64,000 nt of DNA from Trichostrongylus colubriformis (GCA_963978905.1 OZ022256.1:55950646-56014645), one strand, 5' to 3'. Positions 11,489 to 22,638 are shown, numbered from the stretch's first letter. Notes: a model not told the origin generated them from the letters alone. Made by a program: numbers and translations.

Positions 11489-12060
11489 GTGAGCAGGTTG
11501 ACTCTCAGACCTAGGACAAGTGTTCAGTGTCCATCCCACCCACCATCAGAGTACAGATGTGAGACGTGCAGTAACATTAGTCCATAGGTGTTAAATAGAG
11601 TTATAATGTATTCCCTCACCTCTTAAATAAGTGCGACGCTGTGAAGGAAAATTTAAAAATAGCCAATCGTTGGGACTGGTCTCTCTGAATTGGCCGCTAA
11701 ATTTGGCTTCACACACCTGAAGTAATGCTAGTAAAGCGCTGTTGATAAGACTGTATGAAGAAAAGTGCGAGTGCTCGTTCAAAATCAAAAGACCCTTAAT
11801 CAGTCGCTTCCCGGGGCACACACTAAATCCTCGATTTTGCAGATTGGTTTCTAATACCATACGTCTCCACACTAACGAGAAATACTTTATGAGTGAGGAG
11901 ATAATTATGCACCAGTATGCAAGCACAGCGGTGGGCTTTCTTTTCTGTTTCTCGAGGATCTCGATTAGCACATACATCCCATACACCTACACTCCACAAA
12001 CAATTTCTAACTGAAAAAAACCGAAAAAAATTTCAAACACCCCTAAATAAGGTACCCTTC

Positions 12061-12458
12061 CTAAATTTTGTTTTCGATTATCGCTGAAGTGGGCTTCTCG
12101 GCCAGTTTCCACGATGTACCACTCGAAACCCGGGGTTGCTTCCTGTTTTCACTGCTAACATCGACTTTGTGAATATTGCATCTTATCGCAATCGATAACG
12201 ATCCTCTTTCACCAAGTAGTTGCCCCGCTACCCAGCTCGTTAAATCGGGAATGGGTTTTGGATATCTTGAAACATTAGACGCCATTGGCCCATAGGTAGC
12301 GTTTCGTATTGTCTCCGCGCCGCCATAAAGTGTAAAGGTTCTCTGTAGTTGTGGAAGAGGGTATTCATTCACGAATGGTAGATGCAAATTATTCTGGAAT
12401 GTTCCATTGAAGTAAGAAGGAATGAAGTGCTTGGCATCAAAGGCAATACGACAGGTCA
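12061..12458 (-). CDS. Antisense nested exon, probable terminal exon, unknown
   Basis: On the minus strand, after CTTTCCATCAG, an open frame of 132 codons (phase 1 in) runs to TAG at 12061. It has protein-like composition: TCRIAFDAKHFIPSYFNGTF, LPLPQLQ-like and YGGAETIRNATYGPMASN segments, with NxS/T sites suggesting a secreted or luminal protein. An alternative donor GTGAAA lies near 12195. No family recognised. It lies in a first-series intron, opposite strand, with the exon at 13695-13887 as likely partner. Confidence 0.4.
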
Positions 12459-13018
12459 CTGATGGAAAGAAGTGTTTTTCATAGATTAGCACTTCGGTCT
12501 AAGGATGGTATTTGTGGCAACACGCGGTTAATTTAAGTCCCTTTCACTGGCCGTTACTCACTTGATCGATTTGCCTTTATCCGCAATTATGGTTACCGTT
12601 TCGAAGTGAAAGGGACTGATCGAGGGAGGAAAATATCACTTTTTCGGGACATTCGCTGCTTTCTACGTTCTTTCTCTATTAGCACTCTACTGTGCACCTA
12701 TACTTTCCACTCAGCGAATCACTGAATTATCCTTAGCGGTGCCTTGCAAGCCTTCATTTCGAACCCATGGACCCATCCGCTTTAGCCGAATTGTTAGCAC
12801 ACAGGGAGCTACTGGCGTGAATAATTTGTATTGTTGGGTAGGTGTTTGTACCATTATCACCAAACCAATAATTTATCACGATTCAGCTGCATTTCTCTGT
12901 GTTCATAATTATGAAGGTTCTGAGCATTCAGATTGAACAGGCACCATTATGAAATTGAAAACGTTGACCCAGCAATCGTCATGCTTTCGCAAACCACAGT
13001 TCATGCCTCATCCACATA

Positions 13019-13525
13019 CAGTAGCGCTTAAAAGTCTTCGGCCAAAACTCTTTTGTCATAACTTTTTTTCTACTTGACCAAATTTGACAAAATTTTAATA
13101 TGTGATGCCTGAACCTATTGCCAACATTTCCTTCTACTTGAGTGCCGCTTCACAATTTTTATGGTTTTTTACAAGAATTTACTACAAGACCACCCAAAAA
13201 AAGTAAAAGGCTTGGTCAAGGGGAACGGCTTTCTTTACAAAAACAAAACGAGCAAGCCTCAAAGAACATTAATATATTGTAGAAAGACCACGACTTTTGA
13301 TGAAAGCGGCACAGCGGGACGGCATAGCGATGGCACTCCAAAAACAAAAAATTTCATATAACCGCGTAACCTATACCTTTGAGCGCCAAAATAGTATTTT
13401 AAGTATGCAGTGTATCCAAGTACAACATACTAAAATTTCTCTTAGATCGGTGCAGTTGCAAAAAAGTTACAAGTGAAAAACTCTAAGTGAAAGACCATTT
13501 CGCCGAAGACTTTTGAGCGCTACTG
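13019..13525. mobile_element. Tc1/mariner-type element, 507 bp, intact TIRs
   Basis: Ends CAGTAGCGCTTAAAAGTCTTCGGC and its near-perfect reverse complement, with TA on both sides (13017-13018 and 13526-13527). CAGT after TA resembles Tc1-family termini. The interior has no recognisable transposase, so this is a non-autonomous copy. It sits between the two antisense exons. Confidence 0.85.
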
Positions 13526-13694
13526 TAAGTCAGCTGTGGAGAATCAATCAGTGCTACCGCTTTATTACTGAAACTCATGATGGTGTACCATTGCCCTTTG
13601 TCAGTAAGGTGGAGGGACCTGGAAAAAATGCGTGTGCAAGTACCACGGCACCGTTTTCACTCGGAATCTTCTGATTTTGTGCTCCCGGCGATAC

Positions 13695-13887
13695 CACACA
13701 CCAGTATGTATCTTTCGTTTTGTCGTTCTTCTCGGTACTGTCTTCATGCTTCACGATGGTCAATTCTCGTGTTGAGAGTTTGCACCAGTACGAATCCGCC
13801 TTAGGAGGTTTCCACTCGACATCCTCTTGATTCTTCGCCAGTTTTGCCTGGTATTCCAATGATTTTCTATCAGAGAATTGCAGCATA
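13695..13887 (-). CDS. Antisense nested exon, unknown
   Basis: On the minus strand, after TTTTTTCAG, phase 2 in and phase 0 out at GTATCG. The frame reads YQAKLAKNQEDVEWKPPK, DSYWCKLSTRELTIVKHED and DTYWCV; the repeated YWC pairs suggest a small disulphide domain. No family recognised. Its exit phase does not match the entry of the exon at 12061-12458, so an intermediate exon is probably missing. Confidence 0.4.
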
Positions 13888-14094
13888 CTGAAAAAAGCTC
13901 AGCCAAGTCATGACAAGATGAACAAAAGAAGAGGGCGATGGTTCAAAACTGATTCTATCCCGTAGTAGAGCTAGTACACTGCGAAGTGATAGCGCCACCC
14001 TCGCATGCATGTGGGCCTAATCTTTAATGGAGTGAAGTCACTTTCTATAAAGTCATATCTTTCCTACCGTGCCTCAAACACAGTCTTTCCCAAA

Positions 14095-14531
14095 GCATCA
14101 AAGGCACACTACGCGATAATCAGATTAGTGGCTTACTTTTTGGGGCAAGTAGGTCCTGGATAACCGCTCAGACTGCCTCTTTGTTGCGGCTGCGCGATGC
14201 ATCCTTACGGTGCTGTGCCTGCTTGAACACAACCGAGCCACGTTCACCCAGCCAGATCACACCTGGCCTCAAACATTTTCCAATGTAGAAGCTGCTTTCA
14301 TCATCGAAATGGCTGTCTCATCAAATTCTTTTTCTTATCGCATATTTCCTTCAACACGTGAGTGCTAACTGTGACTTGATTGGGTCTCGGTTGTATTCAC
14401 GAGGCACAACATCGTGAGGGTGCATCATGCAGTTACAACAATGGTGCAGCCTGAAAAGTTATCCAAAGGCCTACTTGTTCCAAGAAAGTAAGCCATCAAT
14501 CTGATTATCGCGTGGTGTGCCTTCAAGCTGC
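14095..14531. repeat. Inverted-repeat element, family F
   Basis: Arms of about 42 bp: AGGCACACTACGCGATAATC on the left and the near reverse complement GATTATCGCGTGGTGTGCCT on the right. Single-arm fragments occur near 23690-23770, 57960-58000 and 63010-63110. Target duplication not resolved; no coding sequence. Confidence 0.6.
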
Positions 14532-14889
14532 ATTCACGAGAATCGTCTCAGCACTTTTCAAAAACGTTTTACGTTTCCTGCAAGTCAACTAAGTGTCCCT
14601 TTACTCTCTCAATCGAAATTCCCTCGACTCAAAGATTCAACTGAGATGGAGACTTATCGGAACTGATAACGAGTTGGAAAGGCTGATAAGAGCCTCTAGA
14701 AAGGGGATAGGATGAAATCCTATACACCACTCACCGACAATCATTATAGTTGAGGGGTAGTTATAGTCAGTCCTAATGGATGAGCATCAGTTGCATCATC
14801 TGATATTTGTAGCGATGTTTAAACTGTCTGGCCTTCGAAATGATGCCACAAAATACGAACGCAGTACTCACTCCAGCCGAATATGGCTT

Positions 14890-15146
14890 GCAGTTTTATG
14901 ACCTTATTTTGAACGCACAGTGAACCATCGCATGCTTCGGGTTATCAAAAATTACTACAAACAAAGTGAACTGGCTGTACGCCAATATTTGGAGCGGACT
15001 CTCGCTACGGTAAAAATACTTCAGTGTGATTGGCTCAAAAATTTTGCAAACGGTGCGCGCCAGGCCGCCGTGGTCGGCGGCAGGCACATGATTTTGACAC
15101 CGGCAAAGCTGGCGTCGGGGCGCAAGGTATGACCGCGGCCTCGCTG
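14890..15146. repeat. Family A half copy
   Basis: The right half (TTTTGCAAACGGTGCGCGCC, GCGGCAGGCACATGATT, GGTATGACCGCGGCC) matches the right arm of the copy at 3625-3945. The left half is divergent. Confidence 0.5.
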
Positions 15147-15420
15147 CCGAGTTTGCCTACATGTGAACCTGTGCATCCTTCCCATGTGAGCAGTCGGATA
15201 CGGGTCCACGAGTCGTGTGCCAAGCCTACTTCGTAATAGGAAATTTCGCATGTTTATTTCCTACAGTTCAGGCTGTTTGTATTTTCTGTCACTGACGGTT
15301 TACCCGTACACACGCTTGTTTTCTAGCACGTAACTACATCTAGGTAATCGCAGCGTGTATCTTCCGAAATGAGTTAGTTCAGATGTCTCATCTACCGAGT
15401 AATACTCTAATGTGGTACAG

Positions 15421-15467
15421 TTACTACGATTCCAACAAAATTAGTTTTATGGAGACATATCCGAATG
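15421..15467 (+). CDS. Short linker exon before FN3-like region
   Basis: Forty-seven-base exon after GGTACAG and before GTGAGT, phase 2 in and phase 1 out, reading YYDSNKISFMETYPN. Entry and exit phases match the candidate exon at 11284 and the exon at 16754. The TYPN-VPTN junction resembles the start of an FN3 A strand. Confidence 0.48.
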
Positions 15468-16174
15468 GTGAGTTCCTTTTTGAACAGTGAATACGGATAT
15501 TCTTTGCGTATTCATATACATAAAATCAATTTGTGGCTAATAAGGGAAGGTTTGTAGCTTGTAATGGGCTTTCGAAATGAAATTTATACCAGTGTTAAGA
15601 GAGTCCCATTTACCGATCTGTCTTTATCCACTGCCCACCTAAAGAACTAGAAATGCACGGTTGTTGATTGCTTTTCTTGATTCACGTCCCTACGCGACAT
15701 CAAATAACAAAGACGTCGGCCTTCTGTGCCCGCTGCCGGTAAACAACTCGGCCACTGAAGCGCGCTCATCAACGCGGGTATCGCTGGACATTATTTCACC
15801 TGAGCGGAAATTTGCATTCTTTGCATACATGTCTTGCTGCAAAATGCAGTTCTTCAAGAAGTGGGTCCATGTTAGAAGTTGAGATCATCATCTGCCTCTT
15901 TAATAGTTTTGCATGACCAGTATTCCGTGCGACTGTTCAGAGCAAACCCTTCAGTTCATTACAGTGTCAATTTTTTGAATTACAAATCAAATTATGAGAC
16001 AAACTTCATCCATATAGATGCGGAGACAAGTAGCAGATGTTAGGTAGACTAGCCATTACAAGAGAAGGTATCTCAGCAGCATCTTTATGCAGCTGCCAAA
16101 GTATGTAAAGATTTAGCAAGAGCTCAAAAGTGTGGATATACGCAAAGGTGACGTCACATGAACGGTAAGGGCAC

Positions 16175-16343
16175 GGTCGTATTCTGCGGTGCGGGCGGCA
16201 GGGCGTGGCTGCGTATCCCTGCGTCTCCGCTTATGTCAAACTGCCTCGTTGTCTTTGATCTCTGCACTTCCCCCGTGCCACTCTCCCTTGCTGCCTGTCA
16301 TCGCAGCCACACCCTGTCGCCGGTGAGTATGACCGCAGCCTAA
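16175..16343. repeat. Family A copy
   Basis: Inverted ends GCACGGTCGTATTCTGCG and GAGTATGACCGCAGCC, with a core (CTGCCTCGTTGTC, TCTCTGCACTTCCCCCGTGCC) shared with the palindrome at 27660-27892. TAAGG occurs directly on both sides and may be the target duplication. Confidence 0.55.
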
Positions 16344-16753
16344 GGCATTTACCGACGATAGCAGGCCGTTACGTTTGAAAAATTTTCTGGAGATCTGTCA
16401 TCTCTTGTTCCTGCTAGGTCGGTGAGATGTTAATCCACAAATTTCCTGTCCACACAGTTGATTGGAGTAGGCGAAACGCATGTCAACCTATTGATGCGGA
16501 GCCTTTTTTGGGGCATGCAATCGAAACGACTGCGTCACATACGAATGCAGAACTCTGTAGCGTCGGAAGCTCCCCATTCCGGCGCTACAAGGTGTTCCTG
16601 TGACGTTATCTGTAAAAGTGGCTCATGCTCGCCCATCCGTGGAGGTGACATATTAGTATTATATTATCAGACATTGTATGCACTGTTTTATTTTTTTTTT
16701 CGAGGAATCGTTGCTCCATAGCACTTCAGCCACTGACATCTAAATGCTCTCAG

Positions 16754-16884
16754 TTCCAACAAATGCGATGGAAATCGTGGAAGGCCGTGCGATTGCTGCA
16801 ACCGTATCAGTCCTACGCCTCGAACTGCATAACGCTTTTCTGAAAGACGTCAAAAACGATTCAACGGAATTAATGCCATACGAG
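16754..16884 (+). CDS. FN3-like exon, N-terminal half
   Basis: After CTCTCAG, phase 1 in and phase 0 out at GTAATA. It reads VPTNAMEIVEGRAIAATVSV then ELHNAFLKDVKNDSTELMPYE, ending where an FN3 C strand is often interrupted by a phase-0 intron. The next exon (17588) supplies the E/F strands. The same phase pattern recurs in the FN3 domain at 48961-51514. The fold is divergent; core Trp is absent. Confidence 0.58.
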
Positions 16885-17159
16885 GTAATATATAATTTTC
16901 TTACCAAAATCAAAATCATTGACTCGAAGCCTTAGCACGTATGGGAGAACTAAGAAGTATGAGCTCGCTAAAATAAGAGTGCATTGATAGTAAATGGCCT
17001 TTCTTTCGGAAAAGGATTGATGTAGGGTATTATTGTCATGAATTACCGTTAGACAATGTTCAAGGTCAGATCTGTATTCGAGGTTTGCAGCTTGATCAGT
17101 ACGGCGAAAAGACAGGTGGATGTGAAGTGTGTGTATGCTTGGTTAAGGGACTGTATGCA

Positions 17160-17400
17160 ATGCAAAAGCCCTGTTCCGTCGTCTGCTTATACAGTTGTCT
17201 ACGACTGTGGTGGACGATGGGTGGGCACCTGCTTGGAGGCCCCGCCCACTCAGTCGAGACTTTGTGGCGCTGTATCTTAGCCGAATTCCCAATTTTTCTG
17301 CATAAAACTTTGCATTCGGCCCCTATTAGGCATATACAACATAAAGATATGGGTAACAAAGAAACTTATTTCTCCGTGGACGATTCCTTCAACGTTTGGT
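17160..17400. repeat. Single arm of foldback family G
   Basis: GTATCTTAGCCGAATTCCC, GCATATACAACATAAAGATA and the GGTAACAAAGAAA block are shared, same strand, with the right arm of the element at 24243-24681. The partner arm is missing here. Confidence 0.6.
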
Positions 17401-17587
17401 TAGAAGTAGGACAAATGGCTCACATATGGGCCCCTGTTGCTGCTCCAATGTGTGTGTGTGTGCATGTAAAGGGTGAAGAATCCGAACTAAGTGATTTATG
17501 TAAGATTTAGATCGAATGCTCGAGAGGTCCGTTGAAACATTCTCGAACGTCCGCTCATGAGTTTCTCTTTATAAGATGGTATTCCAG

Positions 17588-17732
17588 ATGGTTCTTATCC
17601 GCGCATATGATCCACAGGATTCAAAAAAATCATTTGTGAAAACATTTCACAAGGACGAATACACGTGTTGTAAACCTGCGAAGAACTGCATATCGTGTTT
17701 TACCGTGGATTTTTACGGCCTTTCGCCAAACA
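17588..17732 (+). CDS. FN3-like exon, C-terminal half
   Basis: After TATTCCAG, phase 0 in and phase 1 out at GTATGT. It reads MVLIRAYDPQDSKKSF, a Cys-rich piece (EYTCCKPAKNCISC), then FTVDFYGLSPN. The last segment is the FN3 E-F pattern (hydrophobic-x-GL-x-P), completed by REFAV in the next exon. The four Cys are unusual for FN3 and may form a local disulphide loop. Confidence 0.55.
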
Positions 17733-18092
17733 GTATGTAATCACTGATTGTGGAAAAAATTAATCAATACGCATACCGATGTGTACACCTTTGCTTAGGG
17801 GTTTATAACTTCACCACTCGTTGGGTTCATCGGCGAATGATGGGAAACGAGTCTATACCGAAGACGTTACGTACACCGAACAGTAGCAGGAGGCCACCTT
17901 CTGTCAGCAAAATTCAAGTCATATCCGTGAGTTTTCTGAGTGTCTGATACATTGTTCTCTAGCAGCATATCACAGTTTGTGTCCTTACATACACTCAGGA
18001 AATCTCATTTCACAATGCTCAGTGCTGTAGTTGCCTAGATCAACGCATGCTGTGTCGTCACCCCAATAAAATGCGTTCCGTTCCTTTCCTAG

Positions 18093-18106
18093 GAGAGTTT
18101 GCCGTT
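18093..18106 (+). CDS. 14-nt microexon completing FN3 F strand
   Basis: TTTCCTAG is followed by 14 bases and GTGAGT. Joined in phase 1 to the previous exon it gives GLSPN then REFAV, matching the FN3 consensus L-x-P-x-x-x-Y/F-x-V, and leaves in phase 0 as the exon at 19760 requires. Readthrough to a weaker GTGCAA donor near 18155 is possible. Support is phase and motif only. Confidence 0.42.
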
Positions 18107-18779
18107 GTGAGTGTGCCATCATCCGCAGTTGCCACGGTGCAAAAGTGGAGATGCTTATAGTGAAGAAGTGGTCAGTTATCGAGGTGGATTAATGGTTAAC
18201 GATTTTGATTGCATCTGTAACACGTTCACCAGATCTGCAACTCGCATGGATTGTTAAAGAGTAAAACTAATCCGAATGAGATATCAATCAGCTCGCTGCT
18301 GGTGAAAGTTAGTCTAATAGTCACAACTTGAAGCTCTTGGGCGAATGCGCCGGATGTCTTCTGGTACTAAATGAACATAGCGAATATGTAGATGGCAAGG
18401 GATGAAAGCTACCGATTAAGTAGCAAGAAGAACAATGTCTGCCTTGGGGAATGATTTTGGGCCGTGGTCTAGAACATTTTGTGTAGATCGTCGTGAAAGG
18501 GCCCCATGAGTGCGTGTACTTCAGCGGGTGGGGGGTGGGGGGTGGGGGGACTTATGAGCGTTTCTCTGTAAAGCTAGCACTACGGCCGAAACGAGAATCC
18601 TGATGGTAAAGAATGAGTTACACCGGAAATGTCGCTACTGATAATTTTTGATCAAATCAATACAATTGTGATAATAGTGATAGTATCAATATCACTACAG
18701 TAGTAATGATCATTATTATATCCCATCCTCCTAACTATATGAAATTCGCTAAGTATATCTGTTTATGTATGTATGTATG

Positions 18780-19350
18780 TATGTGTCTACTTGTAATGAA
18801 ATTCATGTCTCTTGTTACAGCAGTGATGGGGCTTGATTTGCCAAGTAACCTCAGACGTGCCACAAGAACTTGAGTGTGGGGTGATCCAAACTAATTCGTT
18901 TGATAAGGCTTGATGAGGGGCGTCGAAGACAATTGTCGCTAAATTCAGCGCTTTTTCGGTCAACGATGGCGCGTTGACACCCACGGAAGCTGTGTGGGGT
19001 GGTACGGGGACATCATTGGTGGCTGACGCGATGATGATAACTGATAGAAGCTGATGCTCCGAAGGTCACCAACTCCCTTGCGCTTTTCTGACTGTTCGTG
19101 GAGTATTTACACGCTTGGGCGTTGCAGAGGGTGGTGGAAATTGGTAGATGGTTCAAAATAGCAACGATTGTTAAAGGTTGATCAGGAGCGCCAGAAGACA
19201 AGTGTCAGCAGTCCGTTTTGATTTGCGGTTGGCAGTGGAGTGTCCACTTTCATAGGTGTTGTGTAGGGCAGTGAGGTTCTTAACGGCGACAACGACAAAT
19301 AAGGGCCGATAAGAGGCAACATGTACACCACTTTCTACTACTGCAGGACC
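18780..19350. repeat. Low-complexity dispersed repeat, family H
   Basis: Diverged blocks around GAAGAC, CAGTCCGTT, GCTGATA and GGGGACAT also occur at 32980-33190 and in part near 14640-14780. No ends or coding potential recognised. A (GTAT)n tract lies at 18765-18784 and GGGGTG repeats at 18522-18550. Confidence 0.3.
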
Positions 19351-19759
19351 ATTATAGTTGGAGTGTCCGATGCTAAGTGCTACCGCTGAGCATAATTCGT
19401 CATGTTCTGATCAGTTTCAGCCACGCGATATGCCTCGCCCATCATACGGTGATTATCGGACCACCCTTAGAATATCCTGGACATGAGTAACTTAGCGATA
19501 TGGTTTAGCTTATCACGGTGTCGTGTTATGCGGATTTTGAACAGTTTTTGCTTGGTGCATCTTTGGATCGGGGCTTGACATCTTTGCGGGAAATTGTCGA
19601 ACTACGCTGCTCATCGAGAGGGAGTATACTTTCAGCCCGTAATGGCCACTTCACAATCGGACTCCTTGCTATAGAATGACCTACTTGATGTAGTTCTAAC
19701 GATCTGCATCCTATGAAAAAACAAAGTTTTCACAAACACTTTGAAACTACAATTTTCAG

Positions 19760-19831
19760 ATAACCGGCACGTCCTTAAGAATTGCATGGTATCCTCCCGC
19801 GCACCGGACTTCTTTTGATATAGGCTACCTG
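19760..19831 (+). CDS. FN3 B-C strand exon
   Basis: After AATTTTCAG, phase 0 in and out, donor GTGAGG. It encodes ITGTSLRIAWYPPAHRTSFD then IGYL, a textbook FN3 B strand with core Trp, PP turn and C strand ending at the usual phase-0 intron. The preceding A strand and following strands were not found, so at least one exon each side is missing. It is the clearest FN3 signal in the first series. Confidence 0.75.
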
Positions 19832-20077
19832 GTGAGGGGTGTCAATTTTTCTGACGTTTCTCGCATAATTTTTTGTAGTCATGAAATCAAGTGTAAACAA
19901 ACATATAGTATCAAAGGCATTTGCGGCAGTGGAGTGTCCACTTTCCTGCGGGTCTTTTCTGAACATACAAAAATCCTGTCGAATTGCGATCCTGTGGAAA
20001 ATGCCGTTTCTCGAATTTCCAGACAGCTAAAGCTAAATAATTAATCTTTTATGCTTTCTCTCTCATCTTTTATGCCT

Positions 20078-20695
20078 CTATGCTTCCCTAGATGTAATTC
20101 CTTTACTGGAATTCAGAAGCTTTGAACGCTTTACTCTCTGCTGTACATTCAGTGATTGTGCACATAGAATACTGATGAATTTCTCGATTGCGGAGACATT
20201 GCGCTTTCGTGAGGGATATCTGTGATAATGAAGGAGTTGGGCTATGAGAACGGCCGGTATGGGGTAGACATTGTTTATGCCATTGGCACAGGAAATTCGC
20301 GTGGCATCTTCAGCGCGTGACGTGATAGCACGAGCTACGGACGGCGTATTGGTTGAGCCCTGAAGTGACCACACCTAGAATGAGGCATAGAGTATAGTCA
20401 TCTCTTCAGGACCCATTCTACACGGCGTGCATAGCTCGCACCATCGCGTCGCTGTTTTCTCAATGTTAACTGGTTTATCCTGCAATATGACTACGCATGT
20501 TGTTGGTTTGTTACAAGGTAAGGGAGGAAATAAAAGAGCAAAACTGGGAAGTTCTGCTTCATATTGCTTGTTCTTCCCCGCTCCCTCCCACTTTCGCCAC
20601 AAGTATTCCATACACTTATCATGAGCCTTGAGCGTTGCAGAGTAGGCGAGAAGTTCGATAAACACTCGGCGACTGCACTCCACTTTTATATCCAT
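20078..20695 (-). other. Two adjacent minus-strand open frames, unassigned
   Basis: Open frames at 20375-20695 and 20078-20374 are nearly contiguous on the minus strand. The first reads CSRRVFIELLAYSATLKAHD and KCMEYLWRKWEGAGKNKQYE, which looks protein-like. No family, splice pattern or terminal repeats recognised. It could be an old retrotransposed fragment or chance. Confidence 0.2.
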
Positions 20696-20749
20696 GGGTT
20701 ACTAAAAGCGTATCTCATGAACACCTAGACAAAGGTCACTGAGCAGCTA

Positions 20750-20876
20750 CAGTCCATTTCCCGATGCCTGGCAATGCGTGGCCCACGGATTTGGGTGTGT
20801 GGCGGAGTGAGAGAAATCGATACACGTTCATCCAAGTCCGTGGGCCTCGCCCTGCCAGGCTTTGGGAAATGGACTG
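20750..20876. mobile_element. 127 bp MITE, family E
   Basis: Perfect outer ends CAGTCCATTTCCC and GGGAAATGGACTG with TA on both sides (20748-20749 and 20877-20878). Arms share TGCCTGGCAATGCGTGGCC with the copy at 9879-10024. Confidence 0.85.
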
Positions 20877-21170
20877 TACCCAGTCACTGGGGTGGGTGGT
20901 AGCAGGCAGAGGTGATTACTATGTATATTGCTAATCTATACCTACGAGCCTAATAAGAAGACGTCCTGAAAAATTCAAATGTGTTGCAAGACTTGTGCCA
21001 ACCTAATACAGGACTGCAAGATCCAGGAACATGACTGTCAAACTTCTGACGTACTTCTCGGCCCGGTTTTTTTTTTTGCTATCTGGTTGTGAATTCAACT
21101 CCCGAGGAACTTCCTCTTTCTTTCTCTCCTTTCTCGGGAATGCCAAAGAATTGTGGACCTATAACACAAA

Positions 21171-21321
21171 ATGAAGGAACTGGTTGATGTACAATCAGAG
21201 AAACTGGAAGAAGTTCGTGAAATCACAAGCTTTCTTCATTCTTCAGAAGCCACGCGAAACCAGGCCACCCTTTTCGTGCAGACAATGACTGAATGCGCAC
21301 AGTACAGAAAGTTGTCACTTG
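21171..21321 (+). CDS. Possible helical exon
   Basis: ATG at 21171 opens a 59-codon frame: MKELVDVQSEKLEEVREITS then ATLFVQTMTECAQYRK, strongly helical. An in-frame TAA lies upstream, so it is either a first exon or entered by splicing. Candidate donors (GTTGTC near 21319, GTTCTC near 21330) are weak and the join to 21367 is unresolved. The right end given is approximate. Confidence 0.35.
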
Positions 21322-21366
21322 TTCTCACATACACTTTAACGCTACCATAAAAAGTGTATTTCTCAG

Positions 21367-21465
21367 GTGACAGTGGACTCGGGCAAAGATGAAAGATCCC
21401 AACAATTCGGACCAGATGCAACTTACGCCGAGTTCAAAGAGCTGTATTCTTCTAATAAAAGAAGG
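21367..21465 (+). CDS. Charged exon before the coiled coil
   Basis: After TATTTCTCAG, open only in phase 0, reading VTVDSGKDERSQQFGPDATY then AEFKELYSSNKRR, ending at GTTCGG. Composition is that of a polar linker or helix. Its exit phase does not match the phase-1 entry of the coiled-coil exon at 21671, so a small exon may lie between, or the donor differs. Confidence 0.42.
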
Positions 21466-21670
21466 GTTCGGTTGTTGACACTTTGCTTTTTTTTGCGTCT
21501 TCAGTTTTCGCTATCATGCACAATAAAAATGACATAACATAGTTTTGTGGTTGGAAATATTATTATAGTATGTAGATAATGGAAAATTTTTAAGGTGAAC
21601 ATCAGTATATTGAGTACCGACACAAATGCTACTTCGCAAGTTTTCATACTTAGCACTCCCGATATCGCAG

Positions 21671-21838
21671 GAAAAGTGTCTGATTCTTTGACGGCGATTA
21701 TCAAGAGAGTTGCATTACTAACAGAATCAAAAGCTAAGTTTGAATCGCGGTTGAATGAAATCTCAGGATCTCTAAATGAAGGAACAAAAGAAAAAGGGCG
21801 CCTTCAACAGGAAGTGGAGAAACTAAATCGATCAATAA
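21671..21838 (+). CDS. Coiled-coil exon
   Basis: After ATATCGCAG, phase 1 in and out, perfect donor GTAAGT. It encodes about 56 residues: GKVSDSLTAIIKRVALLTES, KAKFESRLNEISGSLNEG, then KGRLQQEVEKLNRSI, with regular hydrophobic spacing and many E/K/R/Q. It joins in phase to the hydrophobic exon at 21894. Coiled coils of this kind mediate oligomerisation; no specific family recognised. Confidence 0.7.
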
Positions 21839-21893
21839 GTAAGTAAATGATTTTTATGCTCATTCTCTAACAAAGTATTATAATAGTTTTCAG

Positions 21894-22027
21894 AGGACAC
21901 TGTCGTAGAGAGTCATGGTTTGAAGAGCTTCCTCATAGTCCTAGAGACAATCGCTATCGCTTTATTATTGTCTCTTCTACATTTTACGGTAACTGATAAT
22001 TTATTATCAATCACTCCGTCTGATTAA
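21894..22027 (+). CDS. C-terminal exon with one transmembrane-like segment
   Basis: After AGTTTTCAG, phase 1 in, continuing the coiled coil with KDTVVESHGLKS, then SFLIVLETIAIALLLSLLHF, about 20 uncharged residues bar one Glu, then a short tail to TAA at 22025-22027. A good donor (GTAACT at 21989, phase 0) could continue the gene, so the stop is not certain. If used, the product ends in a single membrane anchor just after a coiled coil. Confidence 0.6.
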
Positions 22028-22161
22028 TCGATGCCTACTACTTTGACCGATATTGAGATGTGCATGTGTTCAAAGGGAAACAGTCTTGTCTGCTAGAAGC
22101 ACGCCTCGACGCGCTGAACGCTGTTAACTTCTTATCGCGTTACCGCTTCATATGTGACTGA

Positions 22162-22638
22162 ATGCACCTATCGGTATTCCTCGCGTTCCCTCACAATAAC
22201 ACTAACATTTCCAAGACCATTAAGGGCTCAGTAATTTACACAGAAACATTGAGAATCGCAAACACATGTTCCACTCTAGAAGTTTTCATTCAAAAAATTG
22301 AAGAGTTGGTTGCAATACTTAGTAATAATGAGTATTCCAAAGAGTTTATTATGGCCAATATCATAAAATGTCTGTATAGAAATAAATATGTTTGTTATAA
22401 ATTTTCGATAACAAGTAATCTAAAGACCATAACTAATTTTGTTAGAAAGTTCATTACATGTTTCAATGACCAATTTCGACATTTGTTCCTGTTTTGTAGT
22501 ATGGGGCTAGCCTTTTCGTTTCTAAAATCAATTTTGATTCACAATAGTTTCACAGGTAATATAGTATTTCATTTATATATACATATATTTGCTCACACTT
22601 GTATTATTCGTTGCTCCACAGCCAAAAACATGACATAA
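22162..22638 (+). pseudogene. Reverse-transcriptase fragment, Penelope/LINE-like
   Basis: An AT-rich 158-codon frame contains KGSVIYTETLRIANTCSTLE, then VFIQKIEELVAILSNNEYSK and EFIMANIIKCL. The order 'E-L-LR-x-C-S, F-x-x-x-I-x-x-L, L-x-x-x-x-Y-x-x-x-F-I' resembles the region after the RT palm/thumb in Penelope-like and some other retroelements. The rest is low-complexity hydrophobic sequence. No catalytic motif is present, so it is a 3' relic. A pyrimidine-rich tract and two hairpins follow. Confidence 0.4.

Noticed and set aside
10926..11492. 188-codon + strand open frame as one gene
   Set aside because: Its first half lies in dispersed repeat family B; only 11284-11488 has splice context.
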